Source: Kaistella flava (ex Peng et al. 2021) (GTDB lineage Bacteria > Bacteroidota > Bacteroidia > Flavobacteriales > Weeksellaceae). Taken from it: a DNA stretch of 64,000 bases. Below the pieces are notes generated by a model. That model had not been told where the DNA came from. It saw only the letters and a list, made by a program, of their open reading frames with translations, and did not search any database. This document shows, one piece after another, positions 63,757-64,000 of the stretch (positions are counted from its first letter, which is position 1; each line of letters opens with the position of its first letter). Location of the stretch: positions 868,001 to 932,000 of the forward strand of contig NZ_CP040442.1 in assembly GCF_015191005.1 (NCBI RefSeq), given 5' to 3'. Both the position numbers and the translations under genes were made by a program.

Positions 63757-64000
63757 TTATGCTTGTGGAGGTGTTCCCTCAGCGTTTGCTACAACTACAT
63801 CAATTTGGATTAAAGCATCTTTAGCCAAAGCTGATACTCCAACTGTTCTTCTTGCAGGAATTCCGCCCGGGAAGAATGTTGTATAAACTTCATCTACAAC
63901 AGCAATATCCGCGATATTTTTAAGGAAGATATTTACTTTAACCACATCATCCATAACGTGATCGATACTTTCTACAATTGCCTTGATATTTTTTAAACAC
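63757..64000 (-). CDS. RidA/YjgF-family protein, 5' end beyond the window
   Basis: The C-terminal 80 residues are seen. The frame runs to the window edge (LKNIKAIVESIDHVMDDVVK, then VNIFLKNIADIAVVDEVYTT), so the ATG at 63954 is internal. PARRTVGVSALAKDALIQID carries the conserved arginine that binds substrate carboxylate in RidA proteins. Expected function: hydrolysis of reactive enamines/imines in the cytoplasm. The N-terminal third is missing only because of the window edge. Confidence 0.88.
   Translation of the reverse strand, partial: CLKNIKAIVESIDHVMDDVVKVNIFLKNIADIAVVDEVYTTFFPGGIPARRTVGVSALAKDALIQIDVVVANAEGTPPQA

Overview
The window is chromosomal DNA from an AT-rich member of the Bacteroidota, most likely a Weeksellaceae/Chryseobacterium-Kaistella type flavobacterium. 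The evidence is Bacteroidota-type -7 promoter boxes (TAnnTTTG), type IX secretion C-terminal domains, flavobacterial families (DUF4476, PepSY-like, SigZ, CHU_C-type tails) and abundant flavobacterial intergenic repeats. I recognise no rRNA, tRNA, CRISPR array or intact transposase.

Layout. (1) 1-3013: an array of four single-gene cassettes separated by about 135-bp imperfectly palindromic attC-like sites. The start of each cassette is the exact reverse complement of the start of the site at its own far end, as in integron cassettes, but the core is only GTTA and no integrase is visible. One cassette encodes an NTF2-fold immunity-like protein. (2) 3053-4637: DrrAB-like ABC exporter. (3) 4732-16118: two-component system, PepSY-like protein and a TolC/adaptor/RND efflux set plus a YncE-like propeller, interspersed with three arrays of related repeats. 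A TTCAG(A/T) direct repeat with 11-bp period just upstream of a -7-like element occurs at three promoters here and is a candidate binding site for the response regulator. (4) 16769-18370: polysaccharide deacetylase and a UPF0158 protein. (5) 18678-25006: a four-gene Wadjet-like (JetABCD/MksFEBG) anti-plasmid system flanked by ~90-bp direct repeats. (6) 25320-32158: OprB-like porin, phosphodiester glycosidase, a 37-residue metallothionein-like protein with 14 cysteines, SigZ-like sigma factor, DUF1569, serine hydrolase, deaminase and reductase genes.

(7) 32228-38435: a MocR/PdxR-type regulator divergent from a biotin operon (ferritin-like diiron protein, bioF, bioD, bioB, bioA). No known pimeloyl-forming gene is present in the operon; the first gene, with a complete E/ExxH/E/ExxH diiron pattern, occupies that slot. 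(8) 38534-43617: atypical SDR, aconitase, CMD-family protein, zinc-finger protein. (9) 43643-54056: two large paralogous SBBP-repeat T9SS-secreted proteins, the second frameshifted, around an NfeD-like/flotillin pair. (10) 54136-59065: CvfB-like S1 protein, catalase-fold heme protein, DUF4476 protein and dihydrolipoyl dehydrogenase, with structured repeats between. (11) 59391-64000: a small XRE operon, a lipoprotein gene inserted behind a duplicated 5' end of a DUF2071 gene, a HigA-like antitoxin next to a broken toxin gene carrying a 20-bp palindromic insertion, and the 3' part of a RidA-family gene cut by the window edge.

Overall this is a housekeeping backbone interrupted by accessory insertions. 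Two insertions (Wadjet-like and the lipoprotein gene) are flanked by direct duplications of an adjacent gene end. All functions are read from sequence alone.
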